Shown here piece by piece: positions 27,207-40,143 of a DNA stretch of 64,000 nt. The number at the start of each line of letters is the position of its first letter. Position 1 is the first letter of the stretch. Made by a program: the position numbers and the translations under genes. Location of the stretch: contig OY744473.1 in NCBI GenBank assembly GCA_963556145.1, forward strand, positions 3,286,001 to 3,350,000, in the 5' to 3' direction. Below the pieces are notes generated by a model, which was not told where the DNA came from, made no database searches, and saw nothing but the letters and a program-made list of their open reading frames with translations. Source of the stretch: Hygrocybe punicea (lineage: Eukaryota; Basidiomycota; Agaricomycetes; Agaricales; Hygrophoraceae).

Positions 27207-29173
27207 ATGTGGACATCAGCTTTATTGTCGTTCCTGCTCTCGGCGCCGACATCTGCGTTGATATTGCCGTTTCGAGTTGTTCATTCTCCGTCACAGTACG
27301 AAGTGAACAGCTCCGACCCCTTCACATTCCAGAATGTCTACAGTGGTAAGGCTTCGAACGATATATATGTTGGCAACCTCACCGTGGGCGGGAAAACGTA
27401 CGAGGCAAGTCCGAGTCCTCACTGTTGGATTCATGGTTTTGTCAATTTTCCTTATATATCATCTAGGTTCAACTTGACACCGGAAGTTCTGATCTATGGT
27501 TGGACACCACTGGCGTCGACACGTCAAGCTTTATTAGCACTGGTACAAATGGAAGCCTCTCGTATGGGTGAGTGGGCGTTTAAATCATACTGTTCGACGA
27601 CGAGTGACACGTACTTCTTGTAGAGACAACACGGTAGCAGCAGGACCCGTCCTCATAGGAAATCTTACATTTGGTGAATTCGTCGTACAGCAAGCTTTCA
27701 GTAAGTGCTCTTTCTCTGTCATGAGATTTGACGTGATGAACCGATCGAACATTAGTTTCTGCACCGGGCACTAACGCGACCACGAGCAACGACACTGGTC
27801 TTCTTGGTCTTGGACCGTGCGTATCTTCGTCACACCAATGAACCATTGCTCTACACTAACGCCATGTTAGTGGTGCACTTTCTACGATCGAAACACTACT
27901 AAAAGATACCTCATTCGCTGGCGGTACGGTTCTAGAGAATGTGAGCACTCTTTTATTCGTTTTGATGATACATGGACTCGACCCGAAATCAGGTATTTGC
28001 ATCCAACGCTACCCTGGGACACTTCATCACAATGGAACTGTCTCGTGCATTCGATCCTGGACACAGTTCAGGAGGTGTATTCAGCATCGGTCGGTCATAA
28101 CGATCCATGACTGTAATCTTGTCGAAAAAATTAAAAATTATTCTTATTTATCCAGGCGAGGTTGTGCCAGAATTGTCTAATATCACACAATCTCCACATC
28201 TGTCAGTCGTCAGTACCATTAGATGGATTGTCACGATGGACGGTATTATCGTCAATGGCAACAACGTTTCGGGTCAAACTCATTTGTGAGCCGTCGTTCT
28301 AATATACGCGACTCCACCTCTCATTCCGGCACATCCAGTCCCAACAACGTCTCTGAACCTACTCAGACCTTGGCAAATCTGGACTCTGGTTCCAGTTTAG
28401 GTATGCGCCAAGGTTTGGCGCTTATGATTGGACATTATCTTACTTTCTATTGCTTAGGTGACATTCCCCAATTCTACCTCGATGCGATTTTCAGCAAAGT
28501 TCCTGGTGCCACATTTAGTGGTAGCGTATATACAGTGCCTTGCGATACAAACATTGCCTTGAGTTTTGTGTTCGGGTATGGGCTTTCTCGATGGAGTTCT
28601 TCGCCAGCTCATACATTGAACCTCCAGCGGTATTGCATACCCGGTGCATCCAATCGATACAATAATTGCTTTGCCAGACGGTAATGGGAGCATTGTTTGT
28701 ACATCTGGATTCACAGCCTCGGGCTCGAGTCTCGACCGTGAGCATTTGAGCAGCGTTATTTTTTCGGGCCTAACTCATGTCTTGCTTAGAGGATTTCTTG
28801 CTCGGCGATACCTTCCTCCGTAACGTGTACTCCTTGTACAACTTCGGATCATTTATAGCCAACGAGACGACTGCACCGTTCATCCAGCTACTTAGTGTGA
28901 GCAAACTATTGCATTACTTCCGAAAACTTGTAGCCTGATATCTGTCTTCTTTTATAGACCACTGACGCCCAGCAAGCTGCCAGTGAATTCACATCACTCT
29001 CGGAGAAGCGCAATGCCTCCATAAAGGCGGCCGAGGGCGGTGGCTCTAACGGGGGTAGTGGCTCTGGCTCTGGCTCCGGCACGAGTGCAGCCGTTTCGAT
29101 ATATGGAGGATGGTCGCTCGCTGTGGCGTTTTCTATTGCTTCTGCAATTCTTGGTGCATATGGTATACATTGA
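27207..29173 (+). CDS. Secreted GPI-type aspartic peptidase (A1), paralogue 1
   Basis: A signal peptide (MWTSALLSFLLSAPTSALIL) and a short propeptide precede the pepsin fold. The first catalytic motif is QLDTGSSDLWLDTTG (split by an intron near 27465), the second is ANLDSGSSL near 28375. Other family marks are TGLLGLGPG, SGGVFSIGE, FGGIAYPVHPIDTII and DFLLGDTFLRNVYSLYNF. The C-terminus is a Ser/Gly linker ending in a hydrophobic tail (SLAVAFSIASAILGAYG), as in GPI-anchored yapsin-like enzymes. About ten exons are needed; apparent stops in longer frames fall in introns, for example after GQTHF near 28286. It probably acts at the cell surface or wall. Stop at 29173. Confidence 0.85.
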
Positions 29174-29279
29174 TGAGGGCAGCCTAGGAGCATCTGCATA
29201 TTTAAGGAAGTCGGTAGATTTATAATAACTTACCATTGTTGTAGATCTCCGAGTCACCTGTCACTATGTCTCTCTCATT

Positions 29280-32200
29280 CTGCTATCACATGTTTGTCAT
29301 TCATTGTCATCCCCTATGACATAGTTTTACTTCTGTTTTTCATATGCTTATTGCCAAGTATACATCCTCTTGCATTGCTGCTCATGCTGCCTTGACTTCC
29401 TTGGCACCTCCCATCTCTAGTTCTGATTCTCTGAAGGAGTTGGAAAAATAGAGCAGTCTGCATACTCTGACACAGGATGTAGGCTGTGTTGAACCTGACT
29501 GTGCACTACCAGAAGTAAAACTCAATGCGTCTGCTCTCTCTAATGATTCCTTAATGATTTCTCTTTATCATTCTTATTGTTACCCTTGTTGATTGTAGAT
29601 CGACACATTGTTTCATTGATCCAGAATTTTGCTCCCTTCACAATCTCCCTGGTTTCCCCACTGCTCCAAAATGTCTCTGCTTGTTTGATGGTTCCTCTGG
29701 TGGAATCATCAACAAATCTGTATCTATTTCTGTCTGTTTCCCTACTGGTGAAATTCTAATCTTAGAATTTTTGGTCACTCTGTTGGATCTGTCTGTCTCA
29801 GCAGTTCTTGGATATAGCTGGCTCACCAAATACAATGAGCATAGTGTCAAATTCTGTTCTTCCGATTCTGCGCCTCCATTGTCAACTCTGGACCCTCCAG
29901 TATGGCCTCCATCCCCTCCGCCTACTCCACCTACTCCACCCAATCCTCCCTCACCTTCAGCTTCGAAGCCTGACATTTCCTTCGTCAGCGCTCAAGCTTT
30001 TCTACCTGGTTGCAAAGTCCTGGGAACTCAGGTCTTCCGCATGGAAGTCTGATTACCCAATGCCACTGGACGCTCTGCAAGCTATGGTCCTCCAGAACCC
30101 TCTGATCCCTCTGTGGACCTTCACAACCACCCTGAAGGGTATCACAAATTCGCCAGTGTCTTTAACAAGGAAAAGGCTTGGAACCTCCCCAGACACCATC
30201 CTTATGGCCTCAAAATTAATTTGGAGGACAGTGCACAACCTCCTTTTGGCCCTATCTATTCTATTTCACCCTTGGAGCTCAAGGCCCTTCGGGAATTCCT
30301 TGATAAGAATCTCTGAGCTGGTTTCATCCACTCCTCCTGTTCTCCCTGTGGAGCTCCTATTCTTTTCTCTTGGAAGAAAAATGGTAGCCTCCGACTTTGT
30401 GTGGATTTCCGAGGACTCAATCGTATCATGAAGAAAGACAGCTATCCTATTCCCCTCACAGCAGACCTTCTTGATGCTCCCCAGACTGCACACATTTACA
30501 CTAAAATTGACCTTAAACACACCTACCATTTAGTCCAGATTACCGAAGGTGATGAATGGAAGACAGCCTTTCATACTTGCTATGGCTCGTTTGAATGGTT
30601 GGTTATTCCGGAAGGTCTCACTAGTGCCCCGGCAGCCTTTCAACACTTCATTAATGACATTTTTTCTGACCTCCTTGACGTTTCCATCATTGTTTACCTT
30701 GACGATGTAGTAGTTGTGCCTGGACAGTCACGTGATAAAGTTCCCATGGTTCGTCAAAGTTAGTAGCCTTCTTGGATGTAGTAGACAGATCATCTCAGCC
30801 TTCAAACAGCCTTCTTGGTGGCATTACTTGGAAGGTACTGCTACTCTGATTGATGTTATCACTGATCACAAGAACTTGGAGTACTTTTCCCCCATCTGGT
30901 TACTTACTTGCCATCAAGCTCATTGGTTGGGGTTCCGTTCCCACTTTAATTTTGTTATCTGTTTCAAACCAGGCAAGCTCGGGACTAAGCCTGATACCCT
31001 TACTCAATGCTGTGACGTTTACGCAAAAGGGGGAGATAGCGACTACATCACAGCCAATCTGCACAATGTCTGCCCTGTTTTCCGGCCAGAACAATTGGCT
31101 TTGTCCCTCAGAGCTACTTCCCTCAAAGACATCGTCCTTGGTGCTGGATTCACCATGGATGTTGAATCCCTCCACTCTGATATCATCTCCAGGCTTCAGG
31201 TTGATCCTGTTGCCTCCAGACATATTTCCCATATCACCTCCAACCCAGATCCTGGCTGGTCTATCGACAATTTAAGCCTTTTACACCTCAATAATCATAT
31301 CTACATCCCCAATGTCAACGACCTAAGACTCCGAATCTTATGCTCCAAACACAATCATCCTACTGCAGGACATTTCAGACAGAACAAGACTCTCAAAATT
31401 ATCCGGCAGGAATACACCTGGCCCAGACTCCGAACCTTCATACTCGACTACTGCAAATCCTGTACAACCTGCACAAGATCAAAAACCCCTTGAAATTCAT
31501 CCTTACAGATTGCTTAAACAACTGGAACTCAATCTCCATGGACTTCATTGAACAACTTCTGGACTCCAAAGGATTTACAGCCATTTTGGTTGTAGTAGAC
31601 CATCTAACTAAGCAAGGGATCTTCATTCCAACCCATGATATGATTACCTCTCCTCAGCTTGCCCATCTTTTTCTTATTCATGTTTTCTCTAAGCATGGAG
31701 TTCCTAGTCACGTCACTTCTGACAGAGGCATGGAGTTCATCTCCCATTTCTTCTGGTCTCTTGGAAAAGCTCTCAATATGAGACTCCATTTTACCTCTGG
31801 TTATCACCCTGAAGGAGACAGCCAAACCGAATGTGTTAATCAAACTCTCGAGCAATACCTCTGCATTTATTGCAATTACCAGAAAGATAACTGGTCCTCA
31901 CTCCTTCCTCTCATGGAGTTTGCCTACAACAACACTTCAAATGCTACCACCAGAATTTCACCTTTCTTTGCTAATAAGGGTTATCACCCGAACCTTTCTG
32001 TTCATCCAGAGCATGATCTCTCCTCTGCTTGCATGTGAAAGTTTGCTGTGGACCTCGATGATTTGCACCAGCAACTGTGTCAAACCATCTCTGAGGACCA
32101 GTGACGTTACCAGCATTATGTGGACTTGAAGTGCGCTCTGGCACCTGATTTTAAGGTATCAGAATTCATCCATGTTAAAGCTGAGCATTTCCAGACTACT

Positions 32201-32518
32201 AGACCTTTGAAGAAGCTCTCCAAGAAGAACTTAGGCCCTTTCAAGATCATCACTAAGGCTGGAACCCACTCCTATACTCTTCATCTCCTGGAGACTCTCT
32301 GCTCTGTTCACCCCATCTACCATGTCTCTCAGCTCAAACCTGCCACTCTGAATACCATCCCAAATCATGTCCAACCTTCACCCCCTCCAGTCATTGTTGA
32401 CAGAGAACTGGAGTTCGAGATCTCTGAGATCCTTGACTCAAAATTTGATAACCATCATCATGCCTGCAAGTCATCAGCAAAAGTGCATTTTCTAGGCCTT
32501 GCCAGGTCAGACTGGTGA
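29280..32518 (+). mobile_element. Decayed Ty3/gypsy chromodomain retrotransposon, internal part
   Basis: Pieces of one pol polyprotein occur in order but in shifting frames. They are a retropepsin-like region with LGYSWLTKYN (~29680-29850), and reverse transcriptase with [16 protein letters not shown], a DLKHTYH segment and YLDD (~30330-30710). Next come an RNase H tail and a His2Cys2 integrase finger (~31330-31490), an integrase core with MDFI, TSDRG and PEGDSQTE (~31540-31830), and a C-terminal HPIYHVSQLKPA then chromodomain-like end (~32290-32518). There is a stop after LDKNL near 30314 and several frameshifts; gag and a 5' LTR are missing. It is a dead copy. Confidence 0.85.
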
Positions 32519-35159
32519 GCTCCGGCCCTCTTGGTCACACCTTCCATGACTGGGGATGCTGGCGAACATCCTGGTGACAACTAGGTATTCTATGATGATC
32601 TAGGTGGGAGTTGGAAAGGACGGGTGAAGTTGGTGGGGATCTTGTAAGTGGGCTGTAACATAGTCAGCTCAAGGTAAGGACCTGGCCATCCTTGGCACAT
32701 GTTTGCAAGCGGTTGACCATCTCGGCAGCGTTCATGGAAGGCATCATGAAGCTGGGAGGAAGTTTAAAATGTGAGCAACAAGTTGGTAGAAGTTTCCCAT
32801 GTATACACAAGTTCGTAGCAACAATACACTTCGAGGGATACATGATGCATACCCTTTGACCTCCCACTCATCAGGCTCCCTCGCCATCCTTTGGTCCCAA
32901 ATACTCATCCTCATCTTCAACCATTTCCACATTCTCCCTCCCATCTCTAGTGTATCTATACCCGGAGTCCAGTTCTTCATCGAAATCGCTGTGGTCTATA
33001 AGTTTGCTTCATCATTTTCTTCGGTAATGTCCAAGTCCAATTGGTTCCTCAGCTGGTGCATGCTCATCAATCCCAAACACATTGCGAACACTGTGCACAT
33101 CGATTGACACGGTCCGTGCATGTTTGCAAGGTGTGTAGGGAGTAGCAAGAGTACATGGATGGCCCATCCTTGTCTCCCCTTGTTGATCTTTCCCCATCAT
33201 CCTAGAATCCTGCTGTCATTTTTGAACATTGTCCTCGCACGTCATAGTCTTTATGGTCATGGTAGCTGTCCTGGTTGTTCACCTTGGAGGCACAAAGTGC
33301 ATGTTATTTTGATGTGCACGAGTGGAAGGGGAACCTACCTGGGCCAGAGGTGCCACTTCTCCAGCATTTCATATCATCATCATCTGCGTTGTTGCCACCC
33401 TTGTAGTTATCACCATCATCACCATTGCCATTGTTGCAATCTGGCCTCTAGTATTTGTGTCAAAATCATGAAGTCCAGCCTTTTGGCCTTGTTTGGCCTG
33501 GTTGATAAATCATCAACTCATCGCATCACTTCCACCCGAGGCCGTTTCTTTCCCTCTGCTATCATCATCACCATCACCCTTCAGAGGTTTCGGCATCAAA
33601 CCAAAAACTGAGGTTGCATACTGACATTACAGCACCCACAAATGGCTCTTTAGTGTCCAGAACAGTTGCACCCAATTGCACTGCATAGGTAACCTTGCCA
33701 TTATACTATTTCATTATTACAATAAGCTGTACCAATGCCCAAGGTTCACTCGTATGTCAAGATGCACTTCATACCCAGAGAAGCTCAGAAACTACCAAGA
33801 TCGTGATTCGTGAGTGATTTGAGTGCATATATGCATCTTTATTTCTGACTGACTTTGTTGGCGTAGGATTCTCACATCAAGAGGAACCCCGCAATGAATG
33901 TCTTGGTTTTGGTGTAGGGTTCCTGCATCAAGAAGCTCATATCAATCATCATGATATTCAAGTTGGCATAGGGTACCCCCGACTGGGAATGTGATGCACA
34001 CCTCTAGGGACAGCATTCACTCGCCAAGAACAACAGCGCGAGAACTCTGATATACATTAAATTGTCCCTTTTGATGTTCTCTTGTCATTTGAAGTACAGC
34101 TGGAAAACGCCATGGGATCTTCCCTCACAGATGAAAATGACAATGACAACAAAAATGACAATGACAACAAAAACAACAACAAAAACAAAAACAACAACAA
34201 CAATGAAGATGACAATGACATCTACTACAATGGCCCTTTGGAACCTCCTTCTCACCCAACAACCTCTATACACCATCAACCTCCTGATATAATTCCACCT
34301 GAACCAGAAGAGGAAATCCATGAAGAAGACAGCTGGAAAGAAGAAGTAGGTCATGGTGCACTCTCATTTACATTCTTTTGCCATGCACTGAATCCTCAAC
34401 CACAGGTAATCACAACTCATGCGCTCGGATTCAGATTTGGACTCAGACTCAGACTCGGATTCAGATTTGGATTTGGACTTGGACTTGGACTTGGATTCAG
34501 ATTTGTATTTGGATTCAGACTTGATTCCTGGGGTGACTTGTGTGCATTGTTTTCTCGTTTTTGTCCTGTATGACATTCTCTCGTTGCAATCTAATGTCAG
34601 TTATGGTACAAGGGTATATGAAATGCAAGGCAATACAATACATAGCCCTGAAAACCATGCCTACCCCAACCATGCCATCCCTGACCTTGTAAGATCAGAA
34701 TGCTGGGTCAGGGATTGCCCGGTAGGCCTCGCTCGGTGTACCTTGTATGGCATCACCAACCTGTGAAGCCACGGCAAGGTCAGCCAACTTGGTCACTGGT
34801 GACCAACATGGTCTGGAATGACAATGTTGGTAGAAGCTTACCATTTTATCTGGTGGGGGGATTCTAATGTAAGGTGGCTCGATAAGTAGGTCATCTATGT
34901 GACATTTGTCAGCCTTGCCTGGCAAGGTATAGCCAGGTAAACATAATGCGGTTTTGCTGATGTCAAGTTGCTATACCTTGTACATTAGGAAGGTTACGAG
35001 GGAACCAATGAAGAAACCTCTTGGATTCTGGCCTCTGAACTTGGACATACCTCCAAAATTGTTTCGGACTTTCACTCCACATATCCTTCTAAACCTGGCC
35101 TGTTTTATTCACTTCTAATCTATTTACAATTTGTTTTTGCGAAGTTAATTTTGGACCAT
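32519..35159. other. Transposon-island sequence without a supported gene
   Basis: Contents are short frames only. Low-complexity tracts occur at ~34135-34220 (GACAACAAAAAC-type microsatellite) and ~34430-34530 (six-base GGACTT/GATTCA repeats coding Asp-Ser/Asp-Leu runs). A weak member of the palindromic unit family is at 33078-33131. Confidence 0.5.
33078..33131. repeat. Degenerate palindromic unit (TCGATTGA core)
   Basis: The core TCGATTGA (33100-33107) differs by one base from the family core. The left arm has TTGCGAAC and the right arm ends TTTGCAAGG, 24 nt from the core. Confidence 0.5.
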
Positions 35160-35360
35160 TGATACACAGAGAGGTTCTCTAAGTGTGGGGTGCAAGGGCT
35201 GATCCAAGGGAGGCTCTGAGCTCTTCTGTGATGGGGAAAAGGGGGAATCCAATCCTTTTTATTTGTACTCGTTGTGCTACAATAAGTACATAACAAAAAC
35301 TAACTAATAAAAATTGGTAAAATGTGTGAATCGGACCTCAGACATGCAGGATGCATATCA
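35160..35360. repeat. LTR, left copy (201 bp)
   Basis: TG...CA ended, about 95% identical by eye to 38442-38643. It contains AATCCAATCCTTTTTATTTG, shared by both copies. Confidence 0.85.
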
Positions 35361-35869
35361 TCCTCCTGGTCACTGAAAATCTGACTGTCCTAGTCAGGAG
35401 AAGGGGGGGGGGGATGAATGAAGAAAAAGAAAAAGAAAAAGTGAAATCAAACCAAAAGATCAAATGGAATCAGAAAATATAAAGAAGAAAATCAAAAGAA
35501 AATCAAAAGGAAGGAGAACTCTACTTTAAACCAGCAACATGATTGTCCAAACCTGAAATCCAATTTTCCAAATAACCAAACTGTTTCTCTAAACTCTTCA
35601 CTCGCTTTTCCAACAGAAAATGACTTGCTCGAAAGTTGATAAAATCGATTTGAATTTTTTGAAGTTCTGAGTATTCTTGAGAGAACCAAGGTGGCTGTGG
35701 TGGACATGAGAGTGTGGACTGAATCTTGTACATAGATGTTGAAAGGGGAGGGGGCATAGCTTCAGATGAGGATGGTGGTGACAATGGGAAGGGCAGTGCT
35801 TGAGGTGTCTTGACTTGAATGGGGATGCAGGAGGCCATACAGGGTCATGAAAAGATGGGGTGTATGTGA

Positions 35870-37820
35870 GGACTAGCTGTCAGGGATGATAGAATGGGGG
35901 TAGGTGAGGATGGTAGGCAAAATGGAGGGGAAATGTGGGCAGATGAGGTGGAGAACACATGTGTGGGTGAACGAGGTGACAATGGTGGCGTTATAGGGGA
36001 TGACAGAGGCATGGACGCTGGTGACGCATCCTTTCTTGGGGACTGATGTGGGGGTGCATATGTGAACGCGGGGCAAAATGGGCATGAAATGGGCAGGGGC
36101 ATGACTGGAAATCGGCTGGTGGACGATGGAGGTGACAGTGATGGTGATTTGGTGGATGATGTGGGTTCTGGCCATGGGGGCATGTCACAGCTTGCTGGTG
36201 GGGACAACGGAGAGTGCGTGGGCATGGACGGCAGACAAAATGGGGCGAAACAAGGGCAGATGTGCTGGTATGCTTCGAAAACAGTGTTGGTCATGCGCGG
36301 ATGCATTTTTCTGGGGACGGTGTGGGTGCAGATGGTGGGTGTATCTTGTGGATTGCATCCAGGGATGACGGTGAGTCTGTAGATGCTGACGGTGGGCAAA
36401 ATGGGGGCAAAACAGGGGCTAATATGGTCAAACTGGGCAAAAACGATGTATACTGGGCGCTGGCGTGGTTTTTCGGGGATGGCTTGGGCTCATATGCTGG
36501 GGATGGGTCTGCATCTGGGGATGACGGAGAGGCCATAGAAGGTGATGGTGAGCAAAATGAGGGTGAAACAGGGGCAGAAATGTTGGAATCTGTCGAAAAA
36601 GATGTCTTTTTGGCGTTGGTGCAGATTTCTGGGGATGGCACGGGTTCAGATGGAGAGGGCATGTGATGGCTGGCCTCTGGGAATGGCGGCGAGGGCGTAC
36701 ACAAAGACAGGGGGCAAAATCAAGGGATTAACAGGGGCAATGTGTTGATATGCATGTTTTTGACGCGTTGGGGTGCATGGGCGCATTGTCCTGAGGCTGT
36801 GGGGGATGCAGATGGTAGGGGAGCATGATGGTTTGCCTCTAGGGATGACGGCGTGTGTGTAGGTGCAAATGGGGGGTGCTTTGGGTGTGAAACGAGGGGA
36901 GACGTGTCAGAACGTGTTGAAGATGGCGGTTGGCAGTTGTGGACACGTTTTCCTGGAGATTGTGCACGTTCATACGACGGGTGCACATTGTGGCTTGCAT
37001 CTGGGGATGACGGCGAGTGCGTGGGCATGAACGGGGGGTCATTTGGGTCTGAAACGGGGGGAGACATATCAAGATGCCTTGAAAACGGTGTTTTGGGGGA
37101 CTACGTGGACTCGAACGGTGGGGATGTGCGACAGTTCACATCTGGAGATGACAGCAAGTGAGGACATGAAGACAGGAGTCAAAACGGGTGCGAAACGAGG
37201 GGGGATGCATCAGAACATATTGAAGATGGCATTGGGTGGTCACAGACACATTTTCCTGGGGATGGTGCATGTTCAGACGATGGGTAGAGGACCAGACTTG
37301 CCTCTGGGGATGACCGCGAGTCCATAGATGCGAATGGCTGGTGAAACAAGATGGAAACAGGGGCGAATGCACTGAGATGCATCAAGAACAGGTTTTTCTG
37401 GGCCTTGGCACAGCTTTCTGGTGATGGCATGGGTGTAGACAGTGGGGCAGTGTCGCGGGTCACTTCTGGGGATGATGTTGAGGGCGTAGACAAGAAGGGG
37501 GGGTCATTCAGATCTAAAACAGGGGGAGACGCATTGATGTGCACGTGGACACGTCTTTTTGGTGATGGCCCACATTCCAATGGTGGGGGCGTGTCATGGT
37601 TCATTGGTGGGGACGATGGAGAGTGCGTGGACACAAACAGCAGGCGATTTGGATGTGAAACAGGGGTAAACCCGATGGGATTGGTCAAGAACGGGGTGTG
37701 TTGAGCGTTGACATGGTTTTCTGGGAACTGCACAGGATAAAACAATGGGGAGAGGCCCAGGTTTGGATCTGGGGGTGACAGCGAGGCCGTAGATGTGAAC
37801 AGGGGGTCATTCCAGGGCCA
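35870..37820. repeat. Array of diverged ~160-nt tandem repeats
   Basis: CTGGGGATGACGGCGAG-like landmarks recur near 36361, 36517, 36678, 36840, 37000, 37141, 37300, 37465, 37605 and 37768. Translated on the minus strand each unit gives ~53 residues rich in Pro and Ser (for example PFCPPSASTDSPSS). The frames are interrupted, so this is not counted as a gene. Confidence 0.75.
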
Positions 37821-38441
37821 AACAGGGGCGAGAGTGCTGGGATGCATCGAAAACAGCATATGAGGTGTTGGGATGTGTTTTCCTGCTTGGAAACCGCAGA
37901 AATGGCAATGATGGGCATACCTGAGGGTGCACAGGCGAAACCCATTGCACACTGCCTGTTTTCCATCTGTTTCATTGCTTACTTCATCTCTGTTTTGTGT
38001 GTTACACATAAATGGCAGTCCTTGTTGGATGCAGTCGTTGGGGCCATGCTGGGGCTTTCCGGACACAGATTTTCAACTGGATTCAGTGGGGTGTGGGTTT
38101 CTGTATGTGTTGGGGTTGTAAAACGAGTGTGAAGGGGATGGATTAGTGAAATAAAATGGTAGAATGGTGGGGGGGGCATATGGCACATGTGACATTGGTG
38201 TGACAGTGTGACAAAGTAACAAAGGTGTCGAGATTTGCAGCCCTGGAGGTGCGACTGGTACTAGGCAATAAAACTGAGGACTGGAAGACATCAGGGAGGA
38301 CCTGGGCAATAGCTGAGAGGTGGAAAATAGCTGAGAATGCTGCCAAAAGCTGGCGCAAGAGGCTGAGCCACTGAGAAAAAGTAGCAAAAGTAGCTGGAAA
38401 TTCACTGAAACCTTTTGAATCCCTCACAGTGGGCTCCAAAA

Positions 38442-38643
38442 TGATACACAGAGAGGTTCTCTAAGTGTGGGGTGTGAGGGCTGATCCAAGGGAGGCTCCG
38501 AGCTCTTCTGTGATGGGGGAAAAGGGGGAATCCAATCCTTTTTATTTGTACTTATTGTGCTACAATAAGTACATAACAAAAACTAACTAATAAAAATAGG
38601 TAAAATGTGTGAATTGGACCTCAGACATGCAGGATGCATATCA
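38442..38643. repeat. LTR, right copy (202 bp)
   Basis: Partner of 35160-35360, with the same TGATACACAG start and GCATATCA end. Confidence 0.85.
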
Positions 38644-39585
38644 CCGTTTTGCCCCCCTCTCCCAAATACTCTCCCTCCTCCCATTCCATTTCCACCTCCT
38701 CTGGCTTGAAGTCCTCGGATCCCGGAGTGAACTCCTGGAGTTCATAGATCTCTGAGGAACTCCACATTCCTCAGATGATCTGCCCATTGGGAAGCCTCTC
38801 TGCGGATGTCCTCCACAGTATCCCAAGCCCCATCACACGCTACTGCGACCCACTCCAACATTGCCATGTTTTCCTTCATTGCCTGGAGCTGCTTGATGAG
38901 TAACTCCTCCACCCTCGTCAACAGTTTGGTGCTGTTCTTTGCCGTGGGCTCTACTCCATGGTACTCTGATCCAGACTCCTCCTTTTCCTTCTTTTTCGTC
39001 TTCTCCTTCTACCTTGCACCATGCCTTCCTTTTCTGGCATGCCATGCAGCTCCTTGTCTTTCCAGTTGCAGGCCACACACAATTCTCCTGGCACTCCATG
39101 CACACCTTGCACTGGATGGCCCTGTTTCTTTGTCATCTCTGGGTCCACTTGGATGCAGCTGTTTTACTTACCCATCTTTTTTTCTCTTTCCCTTCCCCAT
39201 GCTCGTGGGTCCTGGGCCAGCTCCGGACTGCCATGGCCTGCTTCTATTCTCTTCCTCCACTTTTTTCGTCTTCTCTTCCTCCACCTTTTCCCTCTCCTCT
39301 CACTTTCTCCTTGCTTCTGCTTCCACCTTCCTCCTCCTTTCCTCCTCCTCCAACCTTCTCCACTCTTCCTCCACTTTCCTCTGTTCCTCCTCCTCTTCCT
39401 TCACCCTCAACTTGGCGAATTCCCATTCCATCTCCTTGATGCAGGCAGCAAGATCCTGCAAGGATAACATTTTTGTGGAGTTGTCTCCTGGTCCAGGGGT
39501 TGCTTTTATACCACCTGACTCCCACTTCAAACTCCACTTCGGTTCTCCCTTTTTTTCCAGAGGCATCTCAAGGATTCAATGCTAA
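38644..39585 (-). pseudogene. Broken gag-like or orphan coiled-coil/CxxC gene
   Basis: The minus strand reads an acidic-basic coiled coil (SLQDLAACIKEMEWEFAKL, then Glu/Arg-rich heptads) at 39566-39300. After frame changes it reads a cysteine cluster (CMECQENCVWPATGKTRSC then MACQKRKAWC) at 39105-38990. This order, coiled coil then CxxC-type finger, is common in retroelement-linked proteins of mushrooms. At least two frame breaks make it a relic. Confidence 0.45.
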
Positions 39586-40143
39586 GGGGGAGATACTGTC
39601 ATATCCATGCAACTCCGAAGGATTCCGATGAACTCTGCTCTGGACTTTTCTGCCCCTTTATCTTATCTTATCCTCTCACATACATTATTGTTCCTTTCCT
39701 TGTTATACTCTATTCTTCTTCATCTCCATTTCTCCAGACTCCTTCCTGTTCCTTACCTTTGTTTACTTGTCACCATACATAGAAATTTTTTATTCCTTTT
39801 ATCCTTCTCTGAACTCCAGTTCCCCTTCTGGAGTTCTTATTATTTCTATGTTACTAAGGACATAACAATTAGTTTACCAAGTATATAAGTTAGAACCACA
39901 ATGTCCTGTAACTCCGTTATGAAAATCAACTTGAGTACCCCTCATCCTCAAACTTAATAAGGCTTCACCTTAAGCTCACTATTAGTCTCCATCTTTAGTC
40001 CAAGCCTCCGGACTAACTCCACTCCATCCGCCTAGTGCTTACTCAGTACGACTTAAGGAAGTAGCTAAACTACTTCAAGAGTTCACACCTCTGGTCCTCC
40101 AACTGACTCCATTCCATCCAGAGTTACTTGCACGCCTCTAACA
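39585..40143 (+). mobile_element. Polypurine tract plus LTR remnant
   Basis: AAGGGGGAGATAC at 39584-39596 is directly followed by TGTCATATCC, and the segment ends CTCTAACA at 40143, which suits a ~547-bp 3' LTR with TG...CA ends. No matching 5' LTR was found. It could belong to the Ty3 relic at 29.3-32.5 kb, now separated by later insertions. Confidence 0.55.

Larger units (their letters stand above)
35160..38643 (-). mobile_element. Non-autonomous LTR retroelement made of ~160-nt repeats
   Basis: Direct repeats of about 200 bp bound the element (35160-35360 and 38442-38643), each starting TGATAC and ending TATCA. Read on the minus strand, the 5' LTR is followed by TTTTGGAGCCCACTGTG (primer-binding-site position) and the 3' LTR is preceded by the purine run AGGAGGA. 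The interior has no reverse transcriptase or integrase. It has a coiled-coil frame at 35838-35521 (LLEKRVKSLEKQFG) and a long array of diverged repeats. No matching target duplication was found (ACCAT versus CCGTT). Confidence 0.75.

Noticed and set aside
28286..28350. Apparent nonsense mutation in aspartic peptidase 1 after GQTHL
   Set aside because: The TGA lies in a normal GTGAGC...CCAG intron; splicing restores NNVSEPTQTLANLDSG in frame. The same holds for paralogue 2.
34085..34573. Asn/Asp-rich and Asp-Ser-rich frames
   Set aside because: Products of microsatellite tracts with no conserved domain or splice support.
37179..38066. 295-codon minus-strand frame inside the LTR element
   Set aside because: It is part of the ~160-nt repeat array and breaks in neighbouring units. 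I treat it as element sequence and not as a host gene.
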